This document shows positions 26,745 to 35,233 of a DNA stretch of 64,000 bases, one piece after another (positions within the stretch are counted from its first letter, which is position 1; every line of letters begins with the position of its first letter). A program made the translations under genes and the position numbers. This stretch comes from Alistipes communis (GTDB lineage: Bacteria; Bacteroidota; Bacteroidia; Bacteroidales; Rikenellaceae), in NCBI RefSeq assembly GCF_006542665.1, contig NZ_AP019735.1:2666001-2730000 (forward strand). The letters are read 5' to 3'. A model generated the notes under the pieces. The model made no database searches. It was not told the origin of the DNA and worked only from the letters and a program-made list of their open reading frames with translations.

Positions 26745-27946
26745 TATCTTTTAGAGTTAAAATTAAATTTAATACCCATATTGCCTCCTTGCATAATATT
26801 TTTCTGTGCATTATTCAAACTTGCATTTAAGACTATCTTTGATATAGGATTATTATGAGATACTGATTCGGATGATAATATCGCATCAATTCCCATACTA
26901 TAAGTGAAGGGATTCGTCAATATAGGATAGGGAGGTTCCTTTAACGCAATAGAATACATTTCTCCATTAGTCATATACACTTCAATATCTCCGTTATAGG
27001 CAGTCCTCGGTGTAATCATTTGATTAATAATAGCATGTATTATTACACCATTAAATACTTTACCTAAAGAATTTGTTTCTGAAACCTTTTTGCTATCATA
27101 TCCGATAGAGACCTGAAACCTTATATATCCTTCTCCGATTAATCCTACTGCTCCCTCAAGTGCCGGAAGAAGTAATGACAAAAGTCCTCCTCTGCCCGAA
27201 AGATTGTGTTGGGGAACTTCTGTACCAAATGATAGATAGGGACTCCAAGAAGATGCCTCATAATATAAATTGGTTGACACACCTATGTCATATAAAATAT
27301 CGCTATCGAATGCTCCAATATACTCATAACCTGCCGGCGTATCTTCCCTTGATTTTACATTGTCATTCCACTCATATTCGTCGGTTTCCAAATTACGGAT
27401 CCAATCTCTTCCATCCCGATCGATCATAGAAATCGGATTATTCCCGCAGAAACAATATTGGGAATGGTTAATGTATTCATCCGCCAGCGGATCCTGCGAG
27501 AGCCACCGCCCGTTAAGTTTGTTGTAACAACGAGCGCCGTAGTCTGCGAGATCGTCTCCGATGAATACTTGATCCTCCTTACCGTTGAAGTGGTCGCGGT
27601 TGTCCGACACAGGTAGCGAAGCGGTGTCCCAACGCTTACCGAAAGGATAGTAGTCGTTACGTTCGAGGACGTTGTTCTGGTCTGTCGCCACGACACGCAC
27701 GCTTTCCAGATGATCGGTCAGGAAATAACGAATCTCGGTGTCGTTGCCGGCTGTTGCCACGATCCTGCCGCCGCCGAACGGCGTACTCTCGAATACTCGG
27801 TTGGCTTCTGCGTCCGTACGGTATGTAAAAGAACCCCGATACGCAAAACCGCAGTCGTCGGCATTCACCGCAGAGAGTTTCGTACCGTCTGCAAGATACG
27901 AATATTTCGCGACAATCGTATCGTATTTAACCAAATACCATTCAAA
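26744..27946 (-). CDS. Orphan Rhs tail cassette 1 (no N-terminal repeats)
   Basis: The segment begins mid-repeat (KYSYLADGTKLSAV...) and contains the end of an Rhs core: TPFGGGRIV, YFLTDHLESVRVV, YYPFGKRW, FNGKEDQ, DYGARCYNKLNGRWLSQDPLADEY and CGNNPISMIDRDG. A ~210-residue variable tail follows with W/Y-rich GYEYIGA and a glycine-rich hydrophobic part. The frame is open back to 28234, but the upstream part is the adjoining immunity gene and a terminator. It has no signal peptide or promoter and is probably a silent cassette that can recombine into the full-length gene. Confidence 0.75.
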   Translation of the reverse strand, partial: FEWYLVKYDTIVAKYSYLADGTKLSAVNADDCGFAYRGSFTYRTDAEANRVFESTPFGGGRIVATAGNDTEIRYFLTDHLESVRVVATDQNNVLERNDYYPFGKRWDTASLPVSDNRDHFNGKEDQVFIGDDLADYGARCYNKLNGRWLSQDPLADEYINHSQYCFCGNNPISMIDRDGRDWIRNLETDEYEWNDNVKSREDTPAGYEYIGAFDSDILYDIGVSTNLYYEASSWSPYLSFGTEVPQHNLSGRGGLLSLLLPALEGAVGLIGEGYIRFQVSIGYDSKKVSETNSLGKVFNGVIIHAIINQMITPRTAYNGDIEVYMTNGEMYSIALKEPPYPILTNPFTYSMGIDAILSSESVSHNNPISKIVLNASLNNAQKNIMQGGNMGIKFNFNSKR

Positions 27947-27948
27947 AA

Positions 27949-27972
27949 AAAGAGGAGCAAAAGCTCCTCTTT
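27949..27972 (-). terminator. Terminator between immunity gene and orphan tail 1
   Basis: The stem aaagaggagc / gctcctcttt has an AAAA loop, and on minus it ends in a T-rich run. It lies directly after the stop of the 27976-28485 gene. Confidence 0.75.
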
Positions 27973-27975
27973 CAA

Positions 27976-28485
27976 TCAAGAATCTCGATGTCTTTGTTTT
28001 AGTTTTCTCTCCCTCTTGTAAAGCATCAACAACAAAATTACAGAACCGAAAAAAGCAGGAACGGCTTTCCATAGGAAGATTGAGAACTTCTGAGAATCGT
28101 AAGATGGCGGATATGCCATTCGAGGGTTGGCAATAAAGGTTTCGTGTACGTCTATGATTATTGTCAGCAGAGTTAAAATAGACAAAATCCAAAGAATAGG
28201 TTTGATCAACATGGTAAATATGCTCCAGCCCCAAGAATCTACTTCAGACTTTGAATATTTTCGTCTCCGTAAATGTACCACAATAAGAATAACAGCAAAG
28301 CATAATATAAAAGGAGTAATCATTTTTAAGTCTGCCAGGCCAAACCCTTTTGTAGTAGGACTAAACCACCTCCATAATAATCCGCCCACAGGATAGATGA
28401 GAGCTATTACATAGAACATTCTGACATACATTTCTACGACTTCCAAAAATATGTTCAGTTTTGGAAATTTCACATCGTTTCCCAT
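27976..28485 (-). CDS. Multi-spanning membrane protein, immunity candidate
   Basis: A 169-residue protein with four hydrophobic helices (about 20-45, 52-70, 88-110 and 135-158) and a basic C-terminus (YKRERKLKQRHRDS). It has no signal peptide and no recognised family. It is one of three adjacent small membrane proteins downstream of orphan tail 2 and is followed by a terminator. Inner-membrane immunity to a membrane-active toxin is the natural guess. Confidence 0.55.
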   Translation of the reverse strand: MGNDVKFPKLNIFLEVVEMYVRMFYVIALIYPVGGLLWRWFSPTTKGFGLADLKMITPFILCFAVILIVVHLRRRKYSKSEVDSWGWSIFTMLIKPILWILSILTLLTIIIDVHETFIANPRMAYPPSYDSQKFSIFLWKAVPAFFGSVILLLMLYKRERKLKQRHRDS

Positions 28486-28715
28486 ATTACTGTTTACTAT
28501 TTATGTAATCGATAACTCGCGATAAAAATATCTGAAATTGCGCGTTGGACATTCCTGTCAGATCCAAATCAAGTCAACCACCCAGATTCGAACAGTCATC
28601 TGGTGAACATAGATCGCAGATTGAATAATATGTTCCGAAGGTTTCGTATTGTCCCATTCATTTGCTGCTGGATCATGTTCTTCCAGTGCTGCCTTTTGCA
28701 AAAGATGCAACCGGA
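28486..28715. other. Gap with toxin-tail scraps and start of a duplicated block
   Basis: No intact gene. On minus, downstream of the 28716 gene, a short frame reads KAALEEHDPAANEWDNTKPSEHI and soon stops. The same block recurs after the next gene, so it looks like a leftover end of another tail module. Confidence 0.45.
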
Positions 28716-28810
28716 TTATTTGGATATATCAGAAATATGTAATTTCGGAATTTCGATTCGTGCTTTGTCATGAACAAATTCTGTTTCCGGTTTTTCGCGG
28801 GTCAATTCAA
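28628..28810 (-). repeat. Direct repeat copy A (~180 bp)
   Basis: Nearly identical to 29219-29400. It covers the 3' end of the 28716 gene (residues TREKPETEFVHDKARIEIPK and following) and ~90 bp downstream. Confidence 0.85.
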
Positions 28811-29207
28811 TCGCAATGGATAGACCTATTGTCGACAAAATAGTCGCAACAACATAAATCCACATTCGATATTTATTTCGTAATTGTTCTTGCTCGGGTA
28901 ATACATTATGCTTTTGGATTATCACATCAATTCTACGTGAATAGAACAACATATTGGCGAGTATCAAACATATGGATATTCCTATTTCCAGATATATGAA
29001 ACTGTCCTGTATATCTATTCCACATATTAGAATGATGAAATGACATATCACAAGGAAATTAAGTCCCTGCAATAAACCAAAGTAACATCCTGTTGCATAT
29101 TCTGGTGAACTTTGGCCCAGATAAAATTTCGTTTTAAGAACATAAATAAACAACCATATATAAATTTGTTCGCCCAAGGATAGTCGTCCATATTGCTTAG
29201 TGTCCAT
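28716..29207 (-). CDS. Four-helix membrane protein, immunity paralogue 2
   Basis: A 163-residue protein with four hydrophobic segments (roughly 38-58, 62-85 and 115-135, plus an amphipathic first one). It ends in a soluble tail of ~28 residues identical to the neighbouring paralogue. It starts MDTKQYGRLSLGEQIYIWLFIYVLKTKF, matching SKLSLGEQLYIWIFIYIVKTKF of the paralogue. The pair arose by tandem duplication with later divergence of the middle part. Likely role: inner-membrane immunity to the hydrophobic orphan tail 2 toxin. Confidence 0.6.
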   Translation of the reverse strand: MDTKQYGRLSLGEQIYIWLFIYVLKTKFYLGQSSPEYATGCYFGLLQGLNFLVICHFIILICGIDIQDSFIYLEIGISICLILANMLFYSRRIDVIIQKHNVLPEQEQLRNKYRMWIYVVATILSTIGLSIAIELTREKPETEFVHDKARIEIPKLHISDISK

Positions 29208-29218
29208 ATCTTAATTTA

Positions 29219-29400
29219 TGTTCCGAAGGTTTCGTATTATCCCATCCATTTGCTGCTGGATCATGTTCTTCCAGTGTTGCCTTTTGCAAAAGATGCAACC
29301 GGATTATTTGGATATATCAGAGATATGTAATTTTGGAATTTCGATTCGTGCTTTGTCATGAACAAATTCTGTTTCCGGTTTTTCGCGGGTCAATTCAATG
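29219..29400 (-). repeat. Direct repeat copy B (~180 bp)
   Basis: Matches 28628-28810 with only scattered differences, spaced 591 bp. The boundary inside the two genes falls where the coding sequences begin to diverge. Confidence 0.85.
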
Positions 29401-29792
29401 AAGGTAAACAACCCGATGGTCGATACAAGTGTTATTAAAACATAAATCCACATCCGCATACGCCCTCGCGATCGTTCCTGTTGTGTAAGAGCATTATGGC
29501 GAGCCATAATCTGATCGAATTTTCGAGAATATAGTAATACATTCACACCCATTAAACACATTCCCACTCCAACTTCCACCCACTTGGAGTAAGTTAAAGT
29601 TATATCGAATATCAAGAGGAACGAATGCCATATCACAACAAGATTGAGCCATTGTAAGAAACCAAAGCAATATGCAGCATCCCAATTAGGAATGTGATTT
29701 TCAACATAGAACTTAGTTTTGACGATATAAATGAATATCCAAATATAAAGTTGTTCTCCTAAAGAAAGTTTTGAATTTTGATAAGATTCCAT
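29304..29792 (-). CDS. Four-helix membrane protein, immunity paralogue 1
   Basis: A 162-residue protein with the same plan as the 28716 product: SLGEQLYIWIFIYIVKTKF at the start, hydrophobic segments in the middle, and the identical C-terminal TREKPETEFVHDKARIEIPK region. It starts 4 nt after the stop of orphan tail 2, so it is the first candidate immunity gene for that tail. Confidence 0.62.
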   Translation of the reverse strand: MESYQNSKLSLGEQLYIWIFIYIVKTKFYVENHIPNWDAAYCFGFLQWLNLVVIWHSFLLIFDITLTYSKWVEVGVGMCLMGVNVLLYSRKFDQIMARHNALTQQERSRGRMRMWIYVLITLVSTIGLFTFIELTREKPETEFVHDKARIEIPKLHISDISK

Positions 29793-29795
29793 CTT

Positions 29796-31370
29796 CTAAT
29801 GAATTGGATAAGTTTTGATTATTCGAGTATTATCAGGAGCTATTATTGCAGGGCCTCCACTCCCAACGATTGCAGGTGGCACCGGAGCAAATATCATTAG
29901 AGCAAGACCTGTGGCAAGAGCCGTTTGCGGTGATTTCATTCCTACTCTCCATATGATTGTATTTATTGCTATATTTCCTGCGGTTTCACCTGCGGTTTGT
30001 CCGCCAGTTGCAAATCCTGCAATATCAGTAAATACTGAAGCATAAAAGATTCCGGTTCCTATATTTGTTGCAATTTTCCCTGTTGAAGTATACACTCTGT
30101 TTGTATTACGGACAATAGTCCCACCCTCGTTGATGATAATATATTCCGAGCCGAATGTCAACGGTTTATCGTATAATGAAGCGGCGGTAGAAAGGGTTCC
30201 TCCAGTACCCGATACGAATTTAAGACTTTCAATGACTTTATTTATTTTTTTGTTCTTGCGCTTTTGAGACTTTTGTGTCTTCTGTTGTTGTTCCTTACTC
30301 TGAATACTAATCCCTGTGACATAAGGAATTTCCGCTCCACTTAAACTGTAATAGGTATCTCCTGTATCATACGTTACACCTAAATATGTGTAACCACCTT
30401 CTTGCATCTCTCGCTCGGACATAACTCCGTTTACATATTTGTAACTTGTTCGGGTTCTAATTTCTCCGTTGCCATCTTCATATTCCTCTTGATAAGAATA
30501 CCATTCCGCTCCATTATGATCGATTCGATTAACCGGATTTCCCGCGCAGTAGTTGTATTGTCCGATGGAATAGTACTTTTCCAGTAGCGGATCCTGCTGG
30601 ATAAATACCACCCCGTCTGGATCGTAGAACCGAGCGCCGAAGTCGAGATAGAGGGCCGAGGAGGAGTATGTCTGCTGAAATTCCTTTCCCGAAAACGTGT
30701 ATCGGTTGTCCGAAGCCGGCATGTCGGGCTGCTCCCACGTTTTGCCGAAGGGATAGTAGTCCTTACGATCCAAATCGATCCGTTCCGTCGGCGTCACTTT
30801 CGCCACTACGCGCGTACTGCCCAGATGATCGGTCAGGAAGTAATGTACCTCCGAACCGCTGTCTGTTCCGACGATCCGTCCTCCGCCGAACGATGTGCTC
30901 TCGAACGAATCGATAGCATCATATCGCCAATGATATACCAAAGAACCTACATACCGATAACCGTAATTTTCGTAATCGCCAACGGTCTTTTTCGTCCCGT
31001 CTGCAAGATACGAATAACGATGCGATATTTCCCCGAACCCCAGTGGTCCTGCAAATTCTCCGGTAAGTTAAGCAAATTATATGAAATTCCAAAGCCCGTC
31101 AGAGCATTTTCCGTCATATTTCCGTTGGCATCGTAAGTATATACTCCGCTTCCGTTCATCGTTTTTTTGCGTTGGTTACCGACGTATTCAAAGCGGTAGG
31201 ACTGCGACACGGCGCCGGATGATCCCGTTCTGGTCAGCGTAAGGATATTGCCGTTCCTATCATAGGTAATTCCTTTTTCAGTACTCCAGTCCGTATGCAG
31301 GGAAGAGGTCGAAGAAAAAGGTTCGGCAGCTGTCAAGCGCGACAAGCCGTCGTAGGTGAAGACATTGCGG
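29796..31370 (-). pseudogene. Orphan Rhs tail cassette 2, frameshifted
   Basis: It begins abruptly in the middle of a repeat (NRNVFTYDGLSRLTAAEPF). It has YD repeats up to SGKYRI near 31020, and there loses frame. The continuation (ISHRYSYLADGTKKTVGDYENYG) is in the frame of the second open segment, which runs through SFGGGRIV, YFLTDHLGSTRVV, DFGARFYDPDGVVFIQQDPLLEKY and CAGNPVNRIDHNG. The ~200-residue tail ends in a Gly/Ala-rich hydrophobic part (about 110 residues) that could insert in membranes. It has no promoter or signal peptide, so it is a silent cassette. Confidence 0.75.
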
Positions 31371-31399
31371 TTTTATCATTCATTGAAAATAAAAGTACA

Positions 31400-31434
31400 A
31401 AAAGGATCATACTTTTGTTTTGTATGATCCTTTT
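31400..31434 (-). terminator. Terminator after the locus 1 immunity gene
   Basis: A perfect 13-bp stem (aaaaggatcatac / gtatgatcctttt) on minus is followed by TGTACTTTTATTTT. It separates the expressed toxin-immunity unit from orphan tail 2. Confidence 0.85.
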
Positions 31435-31464
31435 CATTCAACATAGAACAATAGTCCGATTCGA

Positions 31465-31938
31465 TTATTCTATTCCGGTTGTAGTATTTATTATTTTAAA
31501 ATTTGGTGGAGGGACTGGATCACCGCTCTTGTAGGAATGTCCAATTCCTCGGATTTCTACAACAATCGGTCCGATTCGGTGCAAAACCTCATATGTCTCA
31601 TTTCGACTAAGGCACACAAACAAGGTATCAATTCCTTGCTTTTTATAAAACGCATACGGATCAGGAAGGACAATGGAATCTCTTAATACTTGATCTTTCA
31701 TTGTGCCAGAAAATGTAATATAGCTATGATTGCCCAAAAGGCCTCCTACTCGTGTATCGATATGGATATTGACTCCCTTCTCTGGGAAACTAACAGTTTT
31801 CGAATAGGTAATTGGTCTCCAAGCAATCTCTATTTGGCGCAACGTAACGAGCAATGCGACCAGATAAACCAATCCGAGACCTAAAAGCAACCCTCCGCAA
31901 ATTAATAATACGCGATGCCATTTAATTTTTCTTTGCAT
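31465..31938 (-). CDS. Membrane-anchored immunity candidate of Rhs locus 1
   Basis: A 157-residue protein with one N-terminal membrane helix (VLLICGGLLLGLGLVYLVALLV) and a predicted beta-rich periplasmic domain. Its first codons overlap the end of the Rhs toxin gene by 17 nt, a typical arrangement for immunity genes. No family recognised. A strong terminator follows. Confidence 0.65.
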   Translation of the reverse strand: MQRKIKWHRVLLICGGLLLGLGLVYLVALLVTLRQIEIAWRPITYSKTVSFPEKGVNIHIDTRVGGLLGNHSYITFSGTMKDQVLRDSIVLPDPYAFYKKQGIDTLFVCLSRNETYEVLHRIGPIVVEIRGIGHSYKSGDPVPPPNFKIINTTTGIE

Positions 31939-34900
31939 AATCCCAACCCATCTTACTCATTCTATACTGATAATAAATCTCACCCCAATACGGTTCTTTG
32001 AACAACGTCTTATCAACCCCGGCATAAGTTCCCCAAAGAACTATATCTACCATCATCGCATATGTCAATGGTTGATGCTTAACATTCGATTGAATATGTA
32101 ATGCACCTGCTAACTGTTGAAATGTTTTAAATGATATAGGATGTATTCCTAACACGGTTCCTTTTGCAGCATTATAACCGGCAAGAAAATTTCCTGCCGA
32201 CCTTGCAGAAACATACTTTCCATTTAAAAGTCTTCCTATATTGCCATATGTCGATTTAATATCAAAAATTCCACCCGACATAGATGCCTTAGCAATTTGG
32301 GGTAGATTCATATCCTGCGCAATATCTATCAATTCTGTAAAATCGAAAGATTGTCCAAGTTCTATTTTTCCTGAGGCCTCTCCAGTCTCAGGATTAACAA
32401 ATTCATCCCAAAAATAAGTCTCACCAACATATTTTCCTCCTCCTGAGGTATTATCTGAACTATAATAAAGGAGTAATTCGATGATTGTCCCCGTCGTATC
32501 TTTATCATGATAATAAATACCTAAATCTCCGTCGTCATAAACTGCAACAACTTCATTATCTTTGTTTAGATGCGTAGATGAAATATTATACGCATTCATT
32601 CCAAATGGATCAATTTGACAAATCGGATTATTCCCGCAGAAAACATACGGACTATGGTATTGCTGCAAGGGATCCTGCGCAAGCCATCGTCCTCGTTCTC
32701 GGTCGTACATTCGGGCGCTGTAGTCCGAGAACGGCAGGCCGGCGAACGATTGATCCTCCTTTCCGTTGAAGCGGTCTCGGTTATCCGAAACAGGCAACGA
32801 CGCGGTATTCCACCGTTTTCCGAAAGGCTGGTAGTCGTTGCGTTCGAGCACCTCGCACCCCGAATTTACGACCGCGCGCACGCTGCCCAGATGGTCCGTC
32901 AGGAAATAACGGACCTCGGTTTCATCGTCGACCGTCCCCACGATCCGCCCGCCGCCGAACGGCGTACTCTCGAATACTCGATCCGGTTGGGAACTTTCAT
33001 CCGTACGATATGTAAAAGAACCTCGATACGAGAAACCGCAGTCGTCGGCAGTCGTCGCTGAAAGTTTCGTACCGTCTGCAAGATAACAATAATTTATGGC
33101 ATTCGCATCGTTGTCCGAGGCATATTCGAGCAAATTCAGACAATTATATGACATATCCAGTCCTCGCTCCCAGTCTTTTGTTACATTCCCGTTCGCATCG
33201 TACTCATGCAATTGAACGGTTAGGGGAAAAACGATCCCTTTCTTTGGGAGAATAATCTCTCCGGCATCTCCGTCCTCCCGTTCAAAGACAGTTCCCGGAC
33301 GATACGAAACAAGGCGATTCCCCGAATAATTATAGGTGCTGTTCGATACACAGGCGCCATTCTCATAACGAATAAAAGTTTGAAGGTTTCCATTACGGTC
33401 ATAGGATAGACAGCGTTCGACATTCTGCCGTGTCTTTTCGTTGTTTACATACTGGTCGGTGTTCGCCAGCCGCGAGAGGCCGTCGTAGGTGAATTCATAC
33501 CGGTTCTGCGGGCCGTCGCCGGACGGGTCTCCCTTGTGCTGCCACTGCCAGGAGGTGATATTTCCCGTATAGGAGTGTCCGAGCGACATGTCGAACAACT
33601 CGCTGCTTTTCTTGGTCAGCCAGCTTCGGATGTCGTATTCCGACTGTTCAGCGATCGCCGACGTCCCCTCGCCCAGACGCCGCGCAGCAAGCCTTCCCAG
33701 CTCGTCGTACTCGTAGTAGACAACAGCCTCCTCGCCGCCGTTCACCTGAGTTGTTTCGCGCAACAAGCGGCTGCGATCGTCGTAGGTGAAGGTGCGGTCG
33801 ATGTCGTCGGTCTTGCCCGCGCGGGTATAGCTTTCGCGTTGTGCGATGAGGTTTCCCACGAAATCGTAGCGCTGCGAGGTGCAGAGGATGCCATCCTCGG
33901 TGTCGCGCTCGACGGTCTGGATCAGACGTCCTTTGTAGTCGTAATAGTAGGCGCGCTGGTGATAGCCCGTGATCGTATCGTTGGCCAGCACAGCGAGTTT
34001 CTCGTAGGTCAGCGAACCCGTGGCATTGTCGTAGCGCAGCGATTCACCGTCCGTGGCCGTCAGACCTTCGATCGGCTGGAAATCGAGCCCCGCCGCCTGC
34101 ACCTCCGATGGATAGGTGTCGTAAACATATTTCCGCAACGGTACCGAAGAGCCCAAATAGGGAGGTTCGAGAAATTCGATCGGCTCACCGATTATTTCGA
34201 CGAGCGGGCGTACGGGCGTCCATTCGATTTCGGCGGCGAGGCTCTGCTCCTGCACCCGTCCCAGTGCATCGTACGAATAGCTTATCCACTGCTTCTTCGC
34301 ACGGAGGTTGCCGTCCTGCGACACTCGAAGACGGTCTCCTTCGTCGTAGCGCATATACTCCGCCTCGCGTCCGGGCATCCGTTTCTCGACCATGAGGCCG
34401 CGATCGTTGTAGGTGTAGACGTAGCAATACTTTTCGGCGAAATCGTCGTCGACGGGGACTGTCAGCGAATCGCTGAGCAGGTAACTGCCTTCGGGCGTGA
34501 TGACCCACCGCAGCCGGCCGTAGTCGTCGTAGACGAAGTAGGTGTCGATCGGTTCGTCATCGTCGAACGTGCGGCTCAGCAGCGTCCGCCCCTGTCCGTC
34601 GGTGAAGCTCTGCACGACATGGCCGTCGGGATCGGTCGTCACGGTGCATGAGAGCGTTCCGGCGTCGTGGCACCCCTCGCAGACCAGTTCGCCGTCGACG
34701 CCCACTGCGAGCCATCGCACCTCGTCGGTGTCGTTTGTCCGGTAATCGAACTCGGTGTAGAGGACTTCGTAGTCTTTCATGTAACCGGGCAACGCCTGCT
34801 TGCGTACGCGCCCGAGCGGCGACGCCTCGTAGACCTTCTCCGTGAAGGAGCGCTCATAGTCGGAGCTGTATCGTTCTTCATAATAGTTTCTCTGCTCCGA

Positions 34901-35215
34901 AATCGCCGTACTGTTCGGCAACTCTGTCTCGTCCGAATAATAAGTCGCTTCGAAAGGAAGGTAGGCCGTCGCATCGCTGCGCAGCAGGGCATCGTATACG
35001 ATCGGCGTCACGATGTTGTACCCGTTGACGGAGGCTCGGACATTCGTCGTTTGCGACGGCAGTCCCAATCCGTTGTAATAGGTGATGTCGGTAATCGTCG
35101 TTCCGGTTTCGGAGATCGCCGTTCGGGTCTTGATCCAGTTCGATCCGGAATCTTGTGCCCCGATCCGTCCTGCGGAGCAGAGGAGGAGGGCAAACAAAAG
35201 AATATGTCGTTTCAT
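31922..35215 (-). CDS. Secreted DUF6443/Rhs-core polymorphic toxin, locus 1
   Basis: A 1097-residue protein. Signal peptide (MKRHILLFALLLCSAGRIGAQ), then a DUF6443-like N-terminal region (ITYYNGLGLPSQT, IVTPIVYDALLRSDATAYLPF), YD repeats to ~700, and the Rhs core end (TPFGGGRIV, YFLTDHLGSVRAV, NDYQPFGKRW, FNGKEDQ, DYSARMYDRERGRWLAQDPL, DPFG) near residue 872. The last ~225 residues are a variable tip with GGIFDIKSTYG and NGKYVSARSAGNFLAGYNAAKG, reminiscent of 'polymorphic toxin type 44' domains. DNA turns AT-rich exactly after the DPFG motif, a sign of tip exchange. It follows the TcB-like gene by 18 nt and is followed by its immunity candidate. Confidence 0.85.
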   Translation of the reverse strand: MKRHILLFALLLCSAGRIGAQDSGSNWIKTRTAISETGTTITDITYYNGLGLPSQTTNVRASVNGYNIVTPIVYDALLRSDATAYLPFEATYYSDETELPNSTAISEQRNYYEERYSSDYERSFTEKVYEASPLGRVRKQALPGYMKDYEVLYTEFDYRTNDTDEVRWLAVGVDGELVCEGCHDAGTLSCTVTTDPDGHVVQSFTDGQGRTLLSRTFDDDEPIDTYFVYDDYGRLRWVITPEGSYLLSDSLTVPVDDDFAEKYCYVYTYNDRGLMVEKRMPGREAEYMRYDEGDRLRVSQDGNLRAKKQWISYSYDALGRVQEQSLAAEIEWTPVRPLVEIIGEPIEFLEPPYLGSSVPLRKYVYDTYPSEVQAAGLDFQPIEGLTATDGESLRYDNATGSLTYEKLAVLANDTITGYHQRAYYYDYKGRLIQTVERDTEDGILCTSQRYDFVGNLIAQRESYTRAGKTDDIDRTFTYDDRSRLLRETTQVNGGEEAVVYYEYDELGRLAARRLGEGTSAIAEQSEYDIRSWLTKKSSELFDMSLGHSYTGNITSWQWQHKGDPSGDGPQNRYEFTYDGLSRLANTDQYVNNEKTRQNVERCLSYDRNGNLQTFIRYENGACVSNSTYNYSGNRLVSYRPGTVFEREDGDAGEIILPKKGIVFPLTVQLHEYDANGNVTKDWERGLDMSYNCLNLLEYASDNDANAINYCYLADGTKLSATTADDCGFSYRGSFTYRTDESSQPDRVFESTPFGGGRIVGTVDDETEVRYFLTDHLGSVRAVVNSGCEVLERNDYQPFGKRWNTASLPVSDNRDRFNGKEDQSFAGLPFSDYSARMYDRERGRWLAQDPLQQYHSPYVFCGNNPICQIDPFGMNAYNISSTHLNKDNEVVAVYDDGDLGIYYHDKDTTGTIIELLLYYSSDNTSGGGKYVGETYFWDEFVNPETGEASGKIELGQSFDFTELIDIAQDMNLPQIAKASMSGGIFDIKSTYGNIGRLLNGKYVSARSAGNFLAGYNAAKGTVLGIHPISFKTFQQLAGALHIQSNVKHQPLTYAMMVDIVLWGTYAGVDKTLFKEPYWGEIYYQYRMSKMGWDYAKKN

Positions 35216-35233
35216 GGGATTGCAGGATTTGTA

